Assembly (NCBI GenBank): GCA_965220245.1
Contig: CBDCPI010000008.1
Coordinates: forward strand, 248,001 to 312,000
Reading direction: 5' to 3'
DNA: 64,000 bases
DNA from: CBDCPI01 sp965220245
Lineage (GTDB): Bacteria; Chloroflexota; Dehalococcoidia; Lucifugimonadales; UBA3495
Positions 14,475 through 22,947 of this stretch are shown here, piece by piece; the first letter of the stretch is position 1; each line of letters starts with the position of its first letter. Under the pieces are notes generated by a model. That model was given only the letters and a program-made list of their open reading frames with translations. It was not told the DNA's origin and searched no databases. Both the position numbers and the translations under genes were made by a program.

Positions 14475-14673
14475 CTATTACTGATAGGTGAATGAATCTC
14501 TAAACCATACCATGCCATCATTGCCGCCCAACCCGTCATTCCGGCGCAGGCCGGAATCCACAGGCGCTAAGGGAGAGAAACGTAACTGTCTGAAAGGACT
14601 TCTGGATTCCGGCCTGCGCCGGAATGACGGGGGAACGCCAGAGTTTAGCAATCGATTCACGCATCAGTAGTAG
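14475..14673. repeat. Miniature inverted-repeat element, family 2, copy A
   Basis: The ends are inverted copies (CTATTACTGATAGGTGAATG and, reverse-complemented, CTACTACTGATGCGTGAATC), continuing to CTAAAC. Inside is a pair of REP-like palindromes in opposite orientation (ATTCCGGCGCAGGCCGGAAT and its partner). It lies just after the dehydratase-like gene, with a GC-rich hairpin (CAGGGGCC...) at 14440-14468 before it that may act as the operon terminator. Relatives lie at 25922-26095 and 26650-26801. Confidence 0.8.
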
Positions 14674-15079
14674 GGACCGTTTCAGGGAAGGCCAAACTGA
14701 CCATTATTCGTCTGATTCAGACAATTACAGTTGGCATCAACTGGCATCAACTTTGCAATCGTCCTGCCCTTCTTCCAGGGTCTTTTCATTGTCACCCCGA
14801 ACGGTCACCCCGAACGCAGTGAGGGGTCTAAAATCCCTCTGGAAAGGCGAAGTTGGCCCCAGCAAGAATTTTAGATTCCTCGCGCTGCTCGGAATGACAG
14901 AAAGGGGGCTCAGAATGAGAATGGAAAGGCCTGGCCCTTCTTCCCACCTCGGTTGCCACCCCCACTCCCGTTTGGTACACTCCGCCTGAATCAAGCGGGG
15001 TCAGTCCAGTCCAACGATTATCTCCCAACAGACAAATGCACTGCGATACTCAAGCCTCAAGTAGCGGCTAGAACCGAAG
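14674..15079. other. Intergenic stretch with a degenerate repeat, no gene seen
   Basis: Between about 14790 and 14905 lies an inverted-repeat sequence of the type CACCCCGAACG...AGGGGTCTAAAATCCCT...TTAGATTCCTCG...GGAATGAC; a relative occurs at 39358-39458. Short direct repeats (TGGCATCAACT twice) lie near 14733-14753. I see no ribosome-binding-site-linked frame. Confidence 0.5.
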
Positions 15080-15913
15080 TTGACCGGACCCAAACTGAAA
15101 GATAAGCACGCGATGGTCACCGGGACCAGCCCCAACATTATGGGCGGTATTGCCGAAGGACTGGCGGCCCACGGGGCAAAGACCGTTTGCGTTGACATCA
15201 ATCCCAACTACGCCTTCGGGTGCGCCCGCTCCATCATACAAGCCGGAGGCGAGGCGCTGGGTCTGGTCTGCGATGTTACCGCCGAAGACCAGGTCAGGGC
15301 CACCGTTGCCCGCGCTGAGGAAGCCTACGGGCCGGTGGAAATCCTGGTGAACGGGGCGACGGTGTTTAACTGGAAAGGCGTCTTGGACATGCCGGTGGAT
15401 GAGTGGCGCCGCCAAACCGACGTCATTCTGACCGGGGCCTTCCTCTTTACCAAGCACGTGGCCCAGCGCATGGTCCACCACCAGCGCCAAGGCAGCATCA
15501 TTAACATCATTTCCACCGCCGGCCACCAAGGAGAGCCCGGTAACATCGGCTACGGCACCGGTAAGGGCGGGCTGCTTAACTTCACCCGCTCGGCGGCAAT
15601 GGAATTGGCCCAATACGGCATCCGAGTGAACAGCCTAACGCCTACCGCCACCGACCCGTCGGAGGGGAATGAACGCTCGGTCCGCTGGGGGGTGCAGTGG
15701 CCCGCGCCCCGCCCGGGGCAGCGCGCCCGGGGCCTGCTCCGCGACGCCAGCACCGGCTCCCCATTGTTGAAGTTGCCCAGCCCCAGGCACTATGCCAACG
15801 CCGCGGTATTCCTGGCCTCCGACGACGCCGAGATGATTACCGCCTTCGACCTTCGCGTCGACGCCGGGGCCGTGTCCCGGTATTGGATCTGGAACCCGGG
15901 GGAACGGCTTTAG
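15080..15913 (+). CDS. Short-chain dehydrogenase/reductase (SDR)
   Basis: NAD(P)-dependent oxidoreductase of 277 residues. It has a Rossmann fold with a variant glycine motif TGTSPNIMGGIA (about 14-25), a conserved aspartate in VCDVTAED, VNGAT in place of the common NNAG, catalytic serine in IISTAG, and the YxxxK pair in YGTGKGG. The C-terminal region is longer than usual and slightly arginine-rich around 200-225. The start is a TTG at 15080 without a strong ribosome binding site; downstream ATGs would cut the glycine motif. It is the first gene of the 15-20 kb cluster and lies 23 bases before the LigB-like gene, so it probably acts on an alcohol or dihydrodiol intermediate. Confidence 0.88.
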   Translation: MTGPKLKDKHAMVTGTSPNIMGGIAEGLAAHGAKTVCVDINPNYAFGCARSIIQAGGEALGLVCDVTAEDQVRATVARAEEAYGPVEILVNGATVFNWKGVLDMPVDEWRRQTDVILTGAFLFTKHVAQRMVHHQRQGSIINIISTAGHQGEPGNIGYGTGKGGLLNFTRSAAMELAQYGIRVNSLTPTATDPSEGNERSVRWGVQWPAPRPGQRARGLLRDASTGSPLLKLPSPRHYANAAVFLASDDAEMITAFDLRVDAGAVSRYWIWNPGERL

Positions 15914-15936
15914 AATCCTGAAAGGAAGGACTGGTT

Positions 15937-17001
15937 ATGGGAGAGATATTGGGAGTCGGCGTCACTCATTACCCGCCCCTGATCTCGCGGGATGAGGACC
16001 GGAGATACCCTTTGCATTTTACCCTGCAACGGGACGAGCGAGTCCCAGAAGCGATGAAAGACCCCGCTAGTTGGCCCGAGGCCATGCGGGTTGAATACGG
16101 CGATGACCGGGGCCTAGCCTCCGCCGGGGTCCACCGGCGCCGCTTGGTCGAGGGGTTCCGCCAAGTGCGGGCGGAAATCGACTCGTTTAACCCGGACTTC
16201 GTGCTGATCTGGGGCGACGACCAGTACGAGAACTTTAGAGAGGACATCATCCCTCCCTTTTGCATCTTGGGATACGAGGCGGCCGAGTGCGCTCCCTTCA
16301 GCGCTCGACATTGGGGCAGCGAGGGCAACGTCTGGGGCGAGGGCCCCGAAACGGTGTTCAAGTACCGTGGACAGCCGCAGGCGGCCCGCTTTCTGGCTGG
16401 CCGCCTGATCGAGCAAGGGATTGACATGGCCTATGCCTACAGACCCCTGCACCATCCGGGGTTGGCCCACGCCTTTATGAACACCCTGTTATACTTGGAC
16501 TACGACCGGGTAGGTTTCGATTATCCCATCCTGCCCTTTGCGGTGAATTGCTACGGCAGCGCGGTTATCAGCAATCGCGGCGGTATCCTGCCCTACACAG
16601 TTGATGGCCAGACGTTGCCGCCGGACCCGCCCGGCCCGTCGCCCAAGCGCTGTCTGGAAGTAGGGGCGGCCACCGCCCGAGTTTTGTTGGACAGCCCTTG
16701 GCGGGTAGCCTTGATCGCGTCGTCGAGCTGGTCTCACGCCTTCCTGACCGCCAAGAACCACTGGCTGTGGCCGGACCAAGATTCCGATCGGGCCTGGTTG
16801 GAGGAACTCCGTAGCGGAAATTACGCGGCTTGGGCCAAGCAGACCACCGGGTCCTTCGAGGCCGCCGGACAGCATGAGCTACTAAACTGGGCTTGCCTAT
16901 TGGGAGCTATGAACGAGCTGGGCAGCAAACCCCGGATCATCGATTGGATCGAAACTAACGTATTTACCTCCGATAAGTGCTTGGCCGTGTTCAAGCCGTA
17001 G
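15937..17001 (+). CDS. Class III extradiol dioxygenase, LigB-type catalytic subunit
   Basis: Family members are Fe(II)-dependent ring-opening dioxygenases acting on catecholic substrates. The 354-residue protein shows GVGVTHYPPL with the N-terminal metal histidine, FNPDFVLIWGDDQYENF matching the strand and acidic segment of LigB proteins, HHPGLAHAFM, and a late SSSWSHAFLTAKNHW region. The start at ATG 15937 has AGGAAGGA. The segment is longer than minimal LigB (about 280) and no small LigA-type subunit is adjacent, so the true substrate may not be protocatechuate. A short-chain dehydrogenase precedes it and an amidohydrolase follows, a combination often seen in aromatic catabolism. Confidence 0.82.
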   Translation: MGEILGVGVTHYPPLISRDEDRRYPLHFTLQRDERVPEAMKDPASWPEAMRVEYGDDRGLASAGVHRRRLVEGFRQVRAEIDSFNPDFVLIWGDDQYENFREDIIPPFCILGYEAAECAPFSARHWGSEGNVWGEGPETVFKYRGQPQAARFLAGRLIEQGIDMAYAYRPLHHPGLAHAFMNTLLYLDYDRVGFDYPILPFAVNCYGSAVISNRGGILPYTVDGQTLPPDPPGPSPKRCLEVGAATARVLLDSPWRVALIASSSWSHAFLTAKNHWLWPDQDSDRAWLEELRSGNYAAWAKQTTGSFEAAGQHELLNWACLLGAMNELGSKPRIIDWIETNVFTSDKCLAVFKP

Positions 17002-17025
17002 ACGTTGCCGGTCCAGAAGCAAACC

Positions 17026-17190
17026 TAGGCTGTGTTGACATTTGCGATATGAGGCGGTCCGGTAATCCCGTATCGTCATTCCCGCGAAAGCGGGAATCTA
17101 AAAACGCTATCAGCCAGTCAGGTTCTCTCCTGTTTGAGTTCCTGGATTCCCGCGAAAGCGGGAATGACAGGAAAATGTCATCAGGACCTA
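17026..17190. repeat. Miniature inverted-repeat element, family 1, copy A (165 bp)
   Basis: Ends TAGGCTGTGTTGACATTTGC and (reverse complement of the right end) TAGGTCCTGATGACATTTTC form terminal inverted repeats beginning with TA. Inside are two GC-rich palindromes (ATTCCCGCGAAAGCGGGAAT) around a conserved AT-richer core. It separates the LigB-like and amidohydrolase genes. Same length and about 90 percent identical by eye to the copy at 22452. Confidence 0.9.
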
Positions 17191-17214
17191 ATCCCTTCTG
17201 TCAGAGGGTGAGCG

Positions 17215-18363
17215 ATGAGAAATGGTTACAAGGTTTATGACTCGGACACCCACGTGAATCCGGTAGCCGAAGTCTTGGAGTGTTATGTTGACCCGGGGTT
17301 CCGGGCCAGATTGCCCGAACTGGAGCCTTACAAGGTCCCGGCAGGCCGCCCCGGGGACGGCGAGACCCAAAACCACGTCTATCGGGTAGGCACTAAGCTT
17401 TACAAGAGAATCTTGGGCCAAGCCGGGTACGATGACCAGTTTACCGGCCGGGCCACCACTTGGCGGGGCTCCAAGCAACCGCGGCCCGGGGTTAATGATG
17501 ACAACGCCGAGAACCGGGTCAAGGACATGGACGACGAGGGGGCCGACGTTCACTTCCTGATACCCAGTTCTTGGAATAGTGTGGTGGGACTGGACGACGT
17601 TGACTTGGAACTGGGGCTGGTCCGCGCTTTCCACCGGCACATGTCCGACTTCTGCGGCCAGTACCCGGACCGCCTGAAGGGAATGATTTTGGCGTCTGGC
17701 CGGTCGGTGGAGGATGCGGTCGGCGAAATCCGGCGGTGGGGCGACTCCAAGTGGGCGGTGGCGGTCATGCCCTTGCTGCCCGAGGGTATGCCGGCCGACC
17801 ACCCGGACTTGGAACCCGTCTGGCAAGCCGCTACGGAACACGACTTGGCAATAGCCCATCACAGTTTCACTTGGAACCCGCCCTACTTCCCCGGTTATCA
17901 GGACTTGTGGGACAACATCTTTCTGGGCAGGTTGGCCTCTCACCCTTGGGGCGCCATGAGGTTCATGGCCTCCTTTATCGGCTCGGGTGTCATGGACCGG
18001 TACCCCGATATACGCATGGGGGTGTTGGAAGGCGGCTTCGGCTGGCTGCCCTTCTGGACTAGGCGGATGGATGAGCAAGCGTCCTACGTCGGCGGCACCG
18101 CCGAGTTGCAGCGTAACTGCAACGAATATATTACCGGGGGCCGTTTCTTTTGCAGCATAGAGATGCACGAGGGCGAAGACATGTTCAACATGGTCACCAA
18201 TTTCCTCGGTGACCACGTGCTCATGTTCGCCTCCGACTTCCCCCACTCCGAATGCAGGTTTCCGGAGTCGGCGGACTACGTCCTGGCTTGGTCCAGCCTC
18301 AACGAGCAGACCCGAAGGAAACTAATGTGGGACAACGCCGCCCGGTTCTATAAACAGACTTAG
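17215..18363 (+). CDS. Amidohydrolase-2 family metal-dependent hydrolase/decarboxylase
   Basis: A 382-residue TIM-barrel protein of the Amidohydro_2 group (relatives include ACMSD and resorcylate decarboxylases). It shows an N-terminal metal-site strand VYDSDTHVNP, a barrel histidine in LAIAHHSFTWNP, and the C-terminal FASDFPHSEC with the metal aspartate. The start is ATG 17215 behind GAGGGTGAGCG, only 24 bases after a family 1 inverted-repeat element. It is followed closely by a propeller gene and the Sec-DsbA gene. A role after ring cleavage (decarboxylation or hydrolysis) is plausible but inferred from context. Confidence 0.88.
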   Translation: MRNGYKVYDSDTHVNPVAEVLECYVDPGFRARLPELEPYKVPAGRPGDGETQNHVYRVGTKLYKRILGQAGYDDQFTGRATTWRGSKQPRPGVNDDNAENRVKDMDDEGADVHFLIPSSWNSVVGLDDVDLELGLVRAFHRHMSDFCGQYPDRLKGMILASGRSVEDAVGEIRRWGDSKWAVAVMPLLPEGMPADHPDLEPVWQAATEHDLAIAHHSFTWNPPYFPGYQDLWDNIFLGRLASHPWGAMRFMASFIGSGVMDRYPDIRMGVLEGGFGWLPFWTRRMDEQASYVGGTAELQRNCNEYITGGRFFCSIEMHEGEDMFNMVTNFLGDHVLMFASDFPHSECRFPESADYVLAWSSLNEQTRRKLMWDNAARFYKQT

Positions 18364-18375
18364 GAGGGTACGGCC

Positions 18376-19344
18376 ATGGCTAAGAACATCGCAATCTGCG
18401 TCGGGACCATCGGCGCCGGACTCTGGCGAAGCGCCGACGGCGGGGACAATTGGGCTAGGGCTAAAGGCATTTGGGGAGATACCCGCGTCTTCGCGGTAAC
18501 CGTACACCCCGCCAACGAGAACGTCATCTTTGCCGGGACCGACGAGGGCATCTTCCGCAGCGACGATAAGGGGGCCAGCTTTGAACATCTGCCTTCGCCC
18601 ATGGACTCGCTGCACGTGTGGCGGATGGCCCCGGACCCGGTAGACCCGGAAGTGATTTTCGCCGGGACCTGCCCTTCGGCCTTGTTCCGCTCCCGGGACG
18701 GCGGCGGCCATTGGGAAAAGCTGGCGGTCGACCTAGCCGAGACCTGCCCCAACGTCCGCTTGCCTCGCGTCACCGCCCTTGAGGTTGATCCCACCGACCA
18801 CAACATTGTTTGGGCCGGTGTCGAGGTTGACGGCGTCCGGCGCAGCGTGGACGGCGGAGACACTTGGACCCGGATTGACGGCGGGTTGAACGACCCCGAT
18901 ATTCATGGCATGGCGATTAGTCCCGCCGGTCCCAAGACGGTGCTCACCAGCACTCCCGGCGAAGTGTTTGCCAGCACCGACACCGGCGAAAGCTGGCAGG
19001 GCTTGGGGGTCCGCCAACACTTTTCCTTGCGCTACTGCCGGGAGATTACGGTGAAGAAGAACGACGCCAACGTCCTGTTCGTGGCCGCTGGCGATTCGCC
19101 CTTCGGCGTAACCGGGAACATCCAGCGTTCCAAAGACCGGGGTCACACCTGGGAGCAGCTATCCCTGCCGGTGGAACCCAACACCCCTATGTGGGCCTTT
19201 GCCACCCACGAGGCCGACCCGGAGTTGGTCTTGGCTTGCAGCCATTACGGCGAGATCTATTCCAGCAGCAATGGCGGCGACCGCTGGGACAAACTGCCCC
19301 GGGAATTCACCGAAATCAGGAGCATGGCCTGGACGCCGAACTAA
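18376..19344 (+). CDS. YCF48/BNR-type beta-propeller protein
   Basis: A 322-residue protein made of repeated blades with Asp-box-like signatures: GLWRSADGGDNW, GIFRSDDKGASF, ALFRSRDGGGHW, GVRRSVDGGDTW, VFASTDTGESW, IQRSKDRGHTW and IYSSSNGGDRW, giving about seven blades. There is no signal peptide or membrane segment, so it is probably cytoplasmic. It sits 12 bases behind the amidohydrolase gene with a TAGGAGGG ribosome binding site. Related propellers are often called photosystem II stability-like or sortilin-like; the true role here is unknown. A paralogue occurs at 57351, again beside hydrolases. Confidence 0.87.
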   Translation: MAKNIAICVGTIGAGLWRSADGGDNWARAKGIWGDTRVFAVTVHPANENVIFAGTDEGIFRSDDKGASFEHLPSPMDSLHVWRMAPDPVDPEVIFAGTCPSALFRSRDGGGHWEKLAVDLAETCPNVRLPRVTALEVDPTDHNIVWAGVEVDGVRRSVDGGDTWTRIDGGLNDPDIHGMAISPAGPKTVLTSTPGEVFASTDTGESWQGLGVRQHFSLRYCREITVKKNDANVLFVAAGDSPFGVTGNIQRSKDRGHTWEQLSLPVEPNTPMWAFATHEADPELVLACSHYGEIYSSSNGGDRWDKLPREFTEIRSMAWTPN

Positions 19345-19409
19345 GCCCCGAGACTGGTGAACGAATCCGCTCATCTGAAACCATTTACGAAAAGGCGAGG
19401 AGGAAAACC

Positions 19410-20012
19410 GTGGCCGAAGCCGTAGAGGTTACTGTCTGGTACGACTACACTTGACCCTTCTGCTATATCGGCCTGGCCAGGCTCGACAAAGTAGCTGAAG
19501 AACATCCCATCAAGATAGACCGCAAGGCTTACTTGCTCCAGCCTGACCGTCCTCTGGAAGGGGAGCCCCGCCGCCTGTTCGATGGGGAGACCGAGACGGA
19601 ACTCAACCCAGCGATGCAAGAGCGTGCCCGGGGCGTAGGCTTGGTGATGCGCCGCCCCCGGTGGTCGCCCAACACGGTGAGGGCCCAGGAGGCCACCATT
19701 TACGCCAAGGAGCAGGGCAAGGACGGCCAGTTCCATCACTTGGTCGCCGCGGCTTATTGGGAGAACAGTGCCGACATCGCCGACTTGGGCGCCCTGAAGG
19801 GCCTCGCGGAAGCGAGCGGCTTGGACTGGGAAGAACTGTCGCCGCTCTTGGAATCCGGGCATTACCGGGACCAAGTGCTTCAAGACTACCAAGCCGCCAG
19901 GGAGACCGGAGTTTCCGGGACACCTACTTACTTGATCGCGGGTGAGCTCTTGAGGGGCGATGTCAGTCTGGAAGACCTACAAGCAGCGGTGGCGCAAGCC
20001 CGACAAGGGTAG
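19410..20012 (+). CDS. DsbA/FrnE-family thiol oxidoreductase, probable selenoprotein with Sec15 (UxxC)
   Basis: Thioredoxin-fold DsbA-family protein without a signal peptide, so cytoplasmic as for FrnE. The start is GTG 19410 behind GGCGAGGAGG. Strand one reads VEVTVWYDYT and is followed by TGA (19452-19454) and then PFCYIGLARL. The family motif is CPxCYIG, so TGA stands at the first, nucleophilic cysteine, giving Sec15-P-F-Cys18. The frame stays open to TAG at 20010, with the helical insertion (about 40-160) and the cis-proline loop GVSGTPTYLIAGE near 172 intact. The total of 200 residues is normal. Automatic calling would give a downstream fragment lacking the active site. It is last in the cluster with LigB, amidohydrolase and propeller genes. 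Confidence 0.87.
19468..19486 (+). promoter_or_regulatory. SECIS-like hairpin downstream of the DsbA-like UGA
   Basis: UCG-GCCU-GGCC-AGGC-U-CGA folds into a 4-bp upper stem (19471-19474 with 19479-19482), a GGCC loop beginning 21 nt after the UGA, and a 3-bp lower stem with bulged U19483. The G-led small loop and spacing suit a bacterial SECIS, although the bulged U is on the 3' side here. Fold done by eye. Confidence 0.6.
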
Positions 20013-20020
20013 CAACGGGT

Positions 20021-22333
20021 TCATTCCCCGGCGTGCAGAGCGCGCCAAATCTTTTCGGGGGTCAAAGGGGTGTCAATGTGCCGCACTGCCGAGCCGGACA
20101 GGGCGTCCATGACCGCATTGGTTACCGCCACGGGAGCGGCCACCGTGGGGAGTTCACCGATGCCCTTGGCTCCCAAGGGATTTAGCGGCGACGGAGTCTC
20201 GATCATGTCCAGAACAATGTTGGGAAACTCGTCGGCAAAGGGAATCGCGTAGTCCATAAAACTGGCGGTCAAAGGCTGACCCTCCGGGCTGTAGACCATT
20301 CCCTCGGTCAGCGCTTGCCCTACCCCTTGCGCGATGGCCCCGTGGACTTGGCCATCGACCAAGGTGGGATTGATGATGCGCCCGCAGTCATGCACCGCTG
20401 CATAGTGGACAATCTTGACCTCACCCGTGTTCCGGTCCACCTCTACCACTGCCACGTGGGCGGCAAAGGCGAAGGGAGTGCGCGGCAGCGTAAAGGTGCC
20501 GCTGAAGTCCAAGCCAACGCTCACCTCTGGGGGAAGGCTTTCTTCGCTATAGGCCGCCGCCGCTACCTCGGAAAACGCTAAAGTCCGTTCCGGAGCGCTG
20601 CCCGCATAAACTTCGCCCGGCCCAAACACCACCTCATCCGGCGAACACCGGAGCAAGGGCGCGGCCACCAAGGACAGCTTCTCCCGGGCCTCTTGCAACA
20701 CCACGTGCAGCGCGTTGGCCCCGGCCACGGTGCCCCGGCTGGCGGCGGTGCCGTGCCCGCTGGGGACGATGGCAGTGTCGCTATGCAACACCTGTACCGC
20801 CGCCGGGTCGACCCCCAACTCCCGGCTCACCAACTGGGCGAAAGACGTTTCGGTGCCCTGCCCGTGGGGCGACAGCCCGGTGTAGGCGGTAACGCTGCCC
20901 GATGCGTCAATTTCGACCCGGGCGTACTCGGTGAGGAAGTGCCCTCCTCCCCCGGAGGCCTTTACTACCGTCGCCAAGCCAACGCCCAGCAGGGGCTCGT
21001 CGGCTCCCTGCTGCCGTGACTTCTCCCGCCAAGCCTGGTAGTCCGCCAGCTCCAAGACCCGGTCCATCCCCCGCTCGTAGTCTCCCGAATCGTAGGTAAG
21101 GCCGGTGGGGGTCTCGTGAGGAAAGCCGTCGTTGGGAATAAAGTTCTTGCGTCTGACCTCGACCGGGTCCAACCCCAAGTCCCAGGCGATCAACTCTACG
21201 GTGCGCTCCATGCAGAAGGCCGATTCCGGCCCGCCGGCGCCGCGGTACGGTCCGGTAGGCGGCTTGTTGGTCAATGCGCCCTTCACTTCAACCTGCATCG
21301 CCGGGGTCTTGTACGGTCCGGCGATGCGTTGGCCGGCCAACATGGGGACCGCAGCCGTGGCGGATAGGAAGTAGGCCCCCAGGTCGGCCACGATCTGCAC
21401 TTTCATCCCGAGGATAGTCCCATCCTCAGCCGCCGCGGCTTCTACGTCCACCGTATGGCCCCGGGCTTGGAACGCCAGCATGTTCTCTTGCCGGTCTTCC
21501 AACCACTTGATTGGCCGCCCCAGTTGGATGGCTAGGTAAGGGACCAGGATCTCTTCCGGGTATACCGCGCCTTTTTCGCCAAAGCCGCCGCCAACGTCCG
21601 GGGCGATGACCCGCACCTTGGCTTGCGGGCGGCCCAACTGGCTGGCTATCTGTTCCCAGACCTCATGGGGTTCTTGGGTCGAGTCCCAAACCGTGAGCAT
21701 ATCGTCTTGGCGTTGATAGTGCGCCGCTACACCTCGGGGCTCCAACGGCGCTGGCGCCAGTCGCTGCACCTCATATCGTTGGCTGACGACCCGGTCCGCC
21801 TTGGAGAAGGCAGCATCCAGCTCGCCCCCCTCCCGAAAGAGGTGCATCCCCAAGTTGTTGCCCATCTCGGCGTGAATCGGCGTGGCGTTGTCCTGCAACG
21901 CTGCGAAAGGGTCCGATAGTGCGGGCAACGGCTCATACTCGACGTTCACCAGTCCTGCGGCGTCCTGGGCCAATTCTGGGGTTTCCGCAACTACAATGGC
22001 GACCGCTTGGCCTACATAACAGGCCCGGTCACCGGCTAACACCGGCTGCCCTGGGCCGTTCATCACCAGAATCGACTCGTCCGCCCACAGCGGCATCGTC
22101 GGAATCGGGGTCAGCACCCCGTCGAGATCGGCCCCGGTATACACCGCAGCTACTCCAAGGAGGGCCTCGGCCTCGGCGCCGTCGATGCTGCGAATCAAGG
22201 CGTGAGCGTGAGGGCTGCGGACCACGACGGCATGAAGCAATTCGGGTAGCTGAATATCGGCCACAAACGACCCGGCTCCCACCAGAAGCCGGTGGTCTTC
22301 AAAGCGAGTCATAGCTTGTCCTGAAGTGCTCAC
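20021..22333 (-). CDS. Xanthine dehydrogenase-family molybdopterin-binding subunit (large subunit)
   Basis: A 770-residue molybdenum hydroxylase large subunit that would hydroxylate an N-heterocycle, aldehyde or related compound with water as oxygen source. The small a/b hammerhead domain is at about 20-130 (GAGSFVADIQLP, VVRSPHAHALIRSID) and the molybdopterin domains at about 145-770 (GGGFGEKGAVYPEE, GPYRGAGGPES, and a C-terminal GAKGIGELPTVA). The CO-dehydrogenase signature loop with the catalytic cysteine is not seen, so CoxL function is unlikely. The start is GTG 22331-22333 behind GAGGAGG. The FAD and 2Fe-2S subunits normally encoded beside it are absent from the neighbourhood. It is convergent with the Sec-DsbA gene, 8 bases apart. 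Confidence 0.93.
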   Translation of the reverse strand: MSTSGQAMTRFEDHRLLVGAGSFVADIQLPELLHAVVVRSPHAHALIRSIDGAEAEALLGVAAVYTGADLDGVLTPIPTMPLWADESILVMNGPGQPVLAGDRACYVGQAVAIVVAETPELAQDAAGLVNVEYEPLPALSDPFAALQDNATPIHAEMGNNLGMHLFREGGELDAAFSKADRVVSQRYEVQRLAPAPLEPRGVAAHYQRQDDMLTVWDSTQEPHEVWEQIASQLGRPQAKVRVIAPDVGGGFGEKGAVYPEEILVPYLAIQLGRPIKWLEDRQENMLAFQARGHTVDVEAAAAEDGTILGMKVQIVADLGAYFLSATAAVPMLAGQRIAGPYKTPAMQVEVKGALTNKPPTGPYRGAGGPESAFCMERTVELIAWDLGLDPVEVRRKNFIPNDGFPHETPTGLTYDSGDYERGMDRVLELADYQAWREKSRQQGADEPLLGVGLATVVKASGGGGHFLTEYARVEIDASGSVTAYTGLSPHGQGTETSFAQLVSRELGVDPAAVQVLHSDTAIVPSGHGTAASRGTVAGANALHVVLQEAREKLSLVAAPLLRCSPDEVVFGPGEVYAGSAPERTLAFSEVAAAAYSEESLPPEVSVGLDFSGTFTLPRTPFAFAAHVAVVEVDRNTGEVKIVHYAAVHDCGRIINPTLVDGQVHGAIAQGVGQALTEGMVYSPEGQPLTASFMDYAIPFADEFPNIVLDMIETPSPLNPLGAKGIGELPTVAAPVAVTNAVMDALSGSAVRHIDTPLTPEKIWRALHAGE

Positions 22334-22451
22334 CCGATACCTCCTCGCCGCCCGGCATTTGTGGGTCTGGAGAATCTCTGGCCCAGCGACGGCCCTATTA
22401 TATCAACCCTATCTATGTCGGGCTCAGATGTGATTTGGCTTGGTGCTCAAC

Positions 22452-22616
22452 TAGGCAGTGTTGACATTTGCGATATGAGGCTATCCGGTAATCCCCTCTC
22501 GTCATTCCCGCGAAAGCGGGAATCTAAAAACGCTATCAGCCAGTCAGGTTCTCTCCTGTTTGAGTTCCTGGATTCCCGCTTTCGCGGGAATGACAGGAAA
22601 ATGTCAACAGAACCTA
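22452..22616. repeat. Miniature inverted-repeat element, family 1, copy B (165 bp)
   Basis: Full-length relative of the element at 17026, with cleaner ends: TAGGCAGTGTTGACATTTGC and, reverse-complemented, TAGGTTCTGTTGACATTTTC. Both internal palindromes are present, the right one as ATTCCCGCTTTCGCGGGAAT. Confidence 0.92.
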
Positions 22617-22633
22617 ATTCCGGCCCCCTAACC

Positions 22634-22779
22634 CGTCATTCCGGCCTTGAGCCGGAATCCAGAAGTGTTTGCAACCGGCAACGCCTGTCCTGAGGCTCTC
22701 CTGAGCACGGTCGAAGGGCTTGTCGAAGGGTTCCTTTTCCTTGGCATTTCTGGATTCCCGCCTGCGCGGGAATGACGGT
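22634..22779. repeat. Paired REP-like palindromes
   Basis: ATTCCGGCCTTGAGCCGGAAT (22638-22658) and ATTCCCGCCTGCGCGGGAAT (22754-22773), both within GTCATTCC...GGAATCCAGAA contexts facing each other. The interval to the FAD oxidase gene (22780-22947) also holds a fragment resembling the family 3 element end (AACTCTGAACAGTTAC near 22853-22868). No gene is seen between 22617 and 22947. Confidence 0.8.
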
Positions 22780-22947
22780 TGGGCTTCAGAATGTCTTAAA
22801 GGGACCATCATTCGAATACCGGATGTGGCTCTCAGTGAATTCGCCTCATCAACTCTGAACAGTTACTTGAACCAGGGTGCCTCGCGGTAAAGGTGATGGT
22901 ATAGTAGGGGAGTCCTGGCCGGAAGCGGCAGAAACGGAGGTATCCTG

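Noticed and set aside
14488..14670. 60-codon frames on both strands inside an inverted-repeat element
   Set aside because: Mirror-image frames created by the palindromic element, without ribosome binding sites or protein similarity.
20021..22333. CO dehydrogenase (CoxL) identity for the molybdopterin subunit
   Set aside because: The CODH active-site cysteine loop was not found and no coxM/coxS genes flank it; only the broader family is supported.
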